In this document: positions 63,070 to 64,000 of the stretch, piece by piece
Layout of the letters: every line of letters starts with the position of its first letter
Numbering within the stretch: position 1 is the first letter of the stretch
Source: Scytonema sp035967975
Lineage (GTDB): Bacteria > Cyanobacteriota > Cyanobacteriia > Cyanobacteriales > Nostocaceae
Direction: 5' to 3'
Assembly (NCBI GenBank): GCA_035967975.1
Contig: JAWQFQ010000020.1
Coordinates: forward strand, 1 to 64,000
Length of the DNA: 64,000 nt
Position numbers and translations under genes: made by a program
The notes under the pieces: generated by a model
What the model saw: the letters and a program-made list of their open reading frames with translations, nothing else
Told to the model about the DNA's origin: nothing
The model's database searches: none

Positions 63070-63669
63070 ATGAAAGTGACTGAAGAACACGATATCCCAG
63101 AAGAACTTGACCGAAATCTCATTAGCAACGAGACAGAAAAACAAACGGATTTGGGCGGTGACGCAGTGGGAATGCATACTGTGGAAGTTCAAATTAAGAA
63201 AATAGCTGAACGACAACGACAAATCACTGCGACCATCCAAATTCCTGACTCTGTTGAAAAAGTTTGGAAAGTGCTAACGGATTATGAGACCTTACCCGAT
63301 TTCGTCCCCAACCTTGCCAAGAGCCGTCTGCTCGAACATCCAAAAGGAGGTATTCGTCTAGAGCAAGTCGGCTCTCAGCGCTTTTTACGCTTCAATTTTT
63401 GTGCGCGAGTTGTACTTGATATTGAGGAACACTTTCCCAAGGAAATATACTTCTCTATGGTCGAAGGAGATTTTAGGGACTTCTCAGGCAGCTGGCAATT
63501 ACAACCCTGTGTTCCTCAAGAAGATTGGGGAACTTGCCTTTGCTACACTGTTAAAGTCTGGCCTAAAGTCACAATGCCCGTGGGAATGATTGAGCGCCGT
63601 CTCAGCGAGGATATGCAGACGAACCTCTTAGCAATTCGCCAACGAGTCAAAGATATTTTTGTAGGTTAA
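63070..63669 (+). CDS. SRPBCC protein co-transcribed with the GAF kinase-like gene
   Basis: One hundred and ninety-nine residues, starting three bases after the kinase stop. After a polar N-terminus (about 1-40) comes the START-like fold: RQITATIQIPDSVEKVWKVL, TDYETLPDFVPNLAKSRLLE, FRDFSGSWQLQPC and the C-terminal helix RLSEDMQTNLLAIRQRVKDI. Such proteins bind hydrophobic ligands (lipids, pigments). The spacing implies a two-gene operon. A function with the kinase-like protein is an inference. Confidence 0.85.
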   Translation: MKVTEEHDIPEELDRNLISNETEKQTDLGGDAVGMHTVEVQIKKIAERQRQITATIQIPDSVEKVWKVLTDYETLPDFVPNLAKSRLLEHPKGGIRLEQVGSQRFLRFNFCARVVLDIEEHFPKEIYFSMVEGDFRDFSGSWQLQPCVPQEDWGTCLCYTVKVWPKVTMPVGMIERRLSEDMQTNLLAIRQRVKDIFVG

Positions 63670-63736
63670 AATAGGAAAGTCAAGAGAGCGCCATTCCCCC
63701 CCCTTGACTTTTCACCTTTTCGCTTTGAGTTTTTAG

Positions 63737-63809
63737 TACCCCCAGGGGAATTCGAATCCCCGTTACCTCCGTGAAAGGGAGGTGTCCTAGGCCTCTAGAC
63801 GATGGGGGC
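63737..63809 (-). tRNA. trnE: tRNA-Glu (UUC)
   Basis: A 73-base gene: acceptor GCCCCCA at 63809, D-arm, anticodon TTC in CCCTTTCACGG, T-arm GGGGATTCGAATCCCC and the 3' end TGGGGGTA with no encoded CCA. The G1-U72 pair and the plastid-like sequence are typical of cyanobacterial tRNA-Glu. It also supplies glutamyl-tRNA for tetrapyrrole synthesis. Confidence 0.97.
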
Positions 63810-64000
63810 ATGATGAATTGCATCGTTTGCCTTCACACTTTTATAAATTTACTGGGTTTTATTCTGGATGTCAATAGGTTTTTGAAAAAAAAAATTTTAG
63901 AAGAGTACTTCTATGATGAGTTTTTAGCAAGTGCCTTAGCAGCCAATGCTGACCGCTCAACGTATATGCTGAAGGGAGCCAAGAGAAAAGAACACTTTTG

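Noticed and set aside
63870..64000. Possible end of a minus-strand gene at the right edge
   Set aside because: An open frame of about 29 codons reaches the edge with a TAG, but nothing identifies it and the DNA looks like common intergenic repeats.

Overview
The window is chromosomal DNA of a filamentous cyanobacterium, most likely of the order Nostocales. The pointers are frequent HIP1 octamers (GCGATCGC), a plant-type zeta-carotene desaturase followed by an SRPBCC gene, a GH100 neutral/alkaline invertase, a small protein resembling Psb35, a tRNA-Glu(UUC) of plastid type, phytochrome-type histidine kinases with Rcp-like receivers, and many heptanucleotide tandem repeats of the kind called STRR in heterocystous cyanobacteria. 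I see no prophage, no complete insertion sequence and no CRISPR array. The genome is AT-rich, with long intergenic stretches and many small repeats.

Layout. 1-5.5 kb: an unrecognised partial gene, then a copper-type P-type ATPase and a divergent MerR regulator. A classic MerR operator with a 19-20 bp spacer lies between them and points at the ATPase. A family 4 glycosyltransferase follows. 5.7-13.1 kb: RNase Z, an AraC regulator, a DcuC-type carrier, a GMC oxidoreductase and a Nudix hydrolase. 13.7-20.4 kb: a class A penicillin-binding protein, the Psb35-like protein, a TerB-like protein, RsmB and the invertase. 20.4-23.3 kb: almost gene-free. 23.3-30.1 kb: an unrecognised 357-residue protein, a WD40-DnaJ fusion, small unknowns with an HNH nuclease, the zds-SRPBCC pair and an unlisted 56-residue ribbon-helix-helix gene. 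30.1-31.6 kb: AT-rich spacer. 31.6-42.8 kb: a DUF6930-like protein, an IscA/SufA-type Fe-S protein with a TPR partner, a Tat-type Mn superoxide dismutase, an aldo/keto reductase, a DUF4058 protein, RpiA, an SLH protein and Dxs.

43-46 kb is a zone of decay: a PIN toxin gene broken by a stop codon, behind its antitoxin, and a shortened methyltransferase. 45.6-53.3 kb is a signalling island of three histidine kinases (two fused to receivers) and three separate response regulators. 54-58 kb gathers envelope and stress genes: a GlsB/YeaQ-like protein, a TIGR02587/TIGR02588-like pair, a ChaB fusion, Dps and a small secreted protein. The last part holds an HNH gene whose nuclease core has been deleted, a ribbon-helix-helix gene, and a probable two-gene operon of a GAF kinase that lacks its phospho-accepting histidine and an SRPBCC protein, ending in tRNA-Glu.

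The most striking unexplained structure is the repeat landscape. One MITE-like family has CAATACT ends around an AGAAACCCGG hairpin, in at least a dozen full or partial copies, one exactly in the leader of the copper ATPase. A second family has two inverted copies bracketing a two-gene block. Heptamer tandem repeats of many different sequences recur, several of which have entered coding frames (RsmB and the SLH protein). All assignments are from reading the sequence; no database search was possible.
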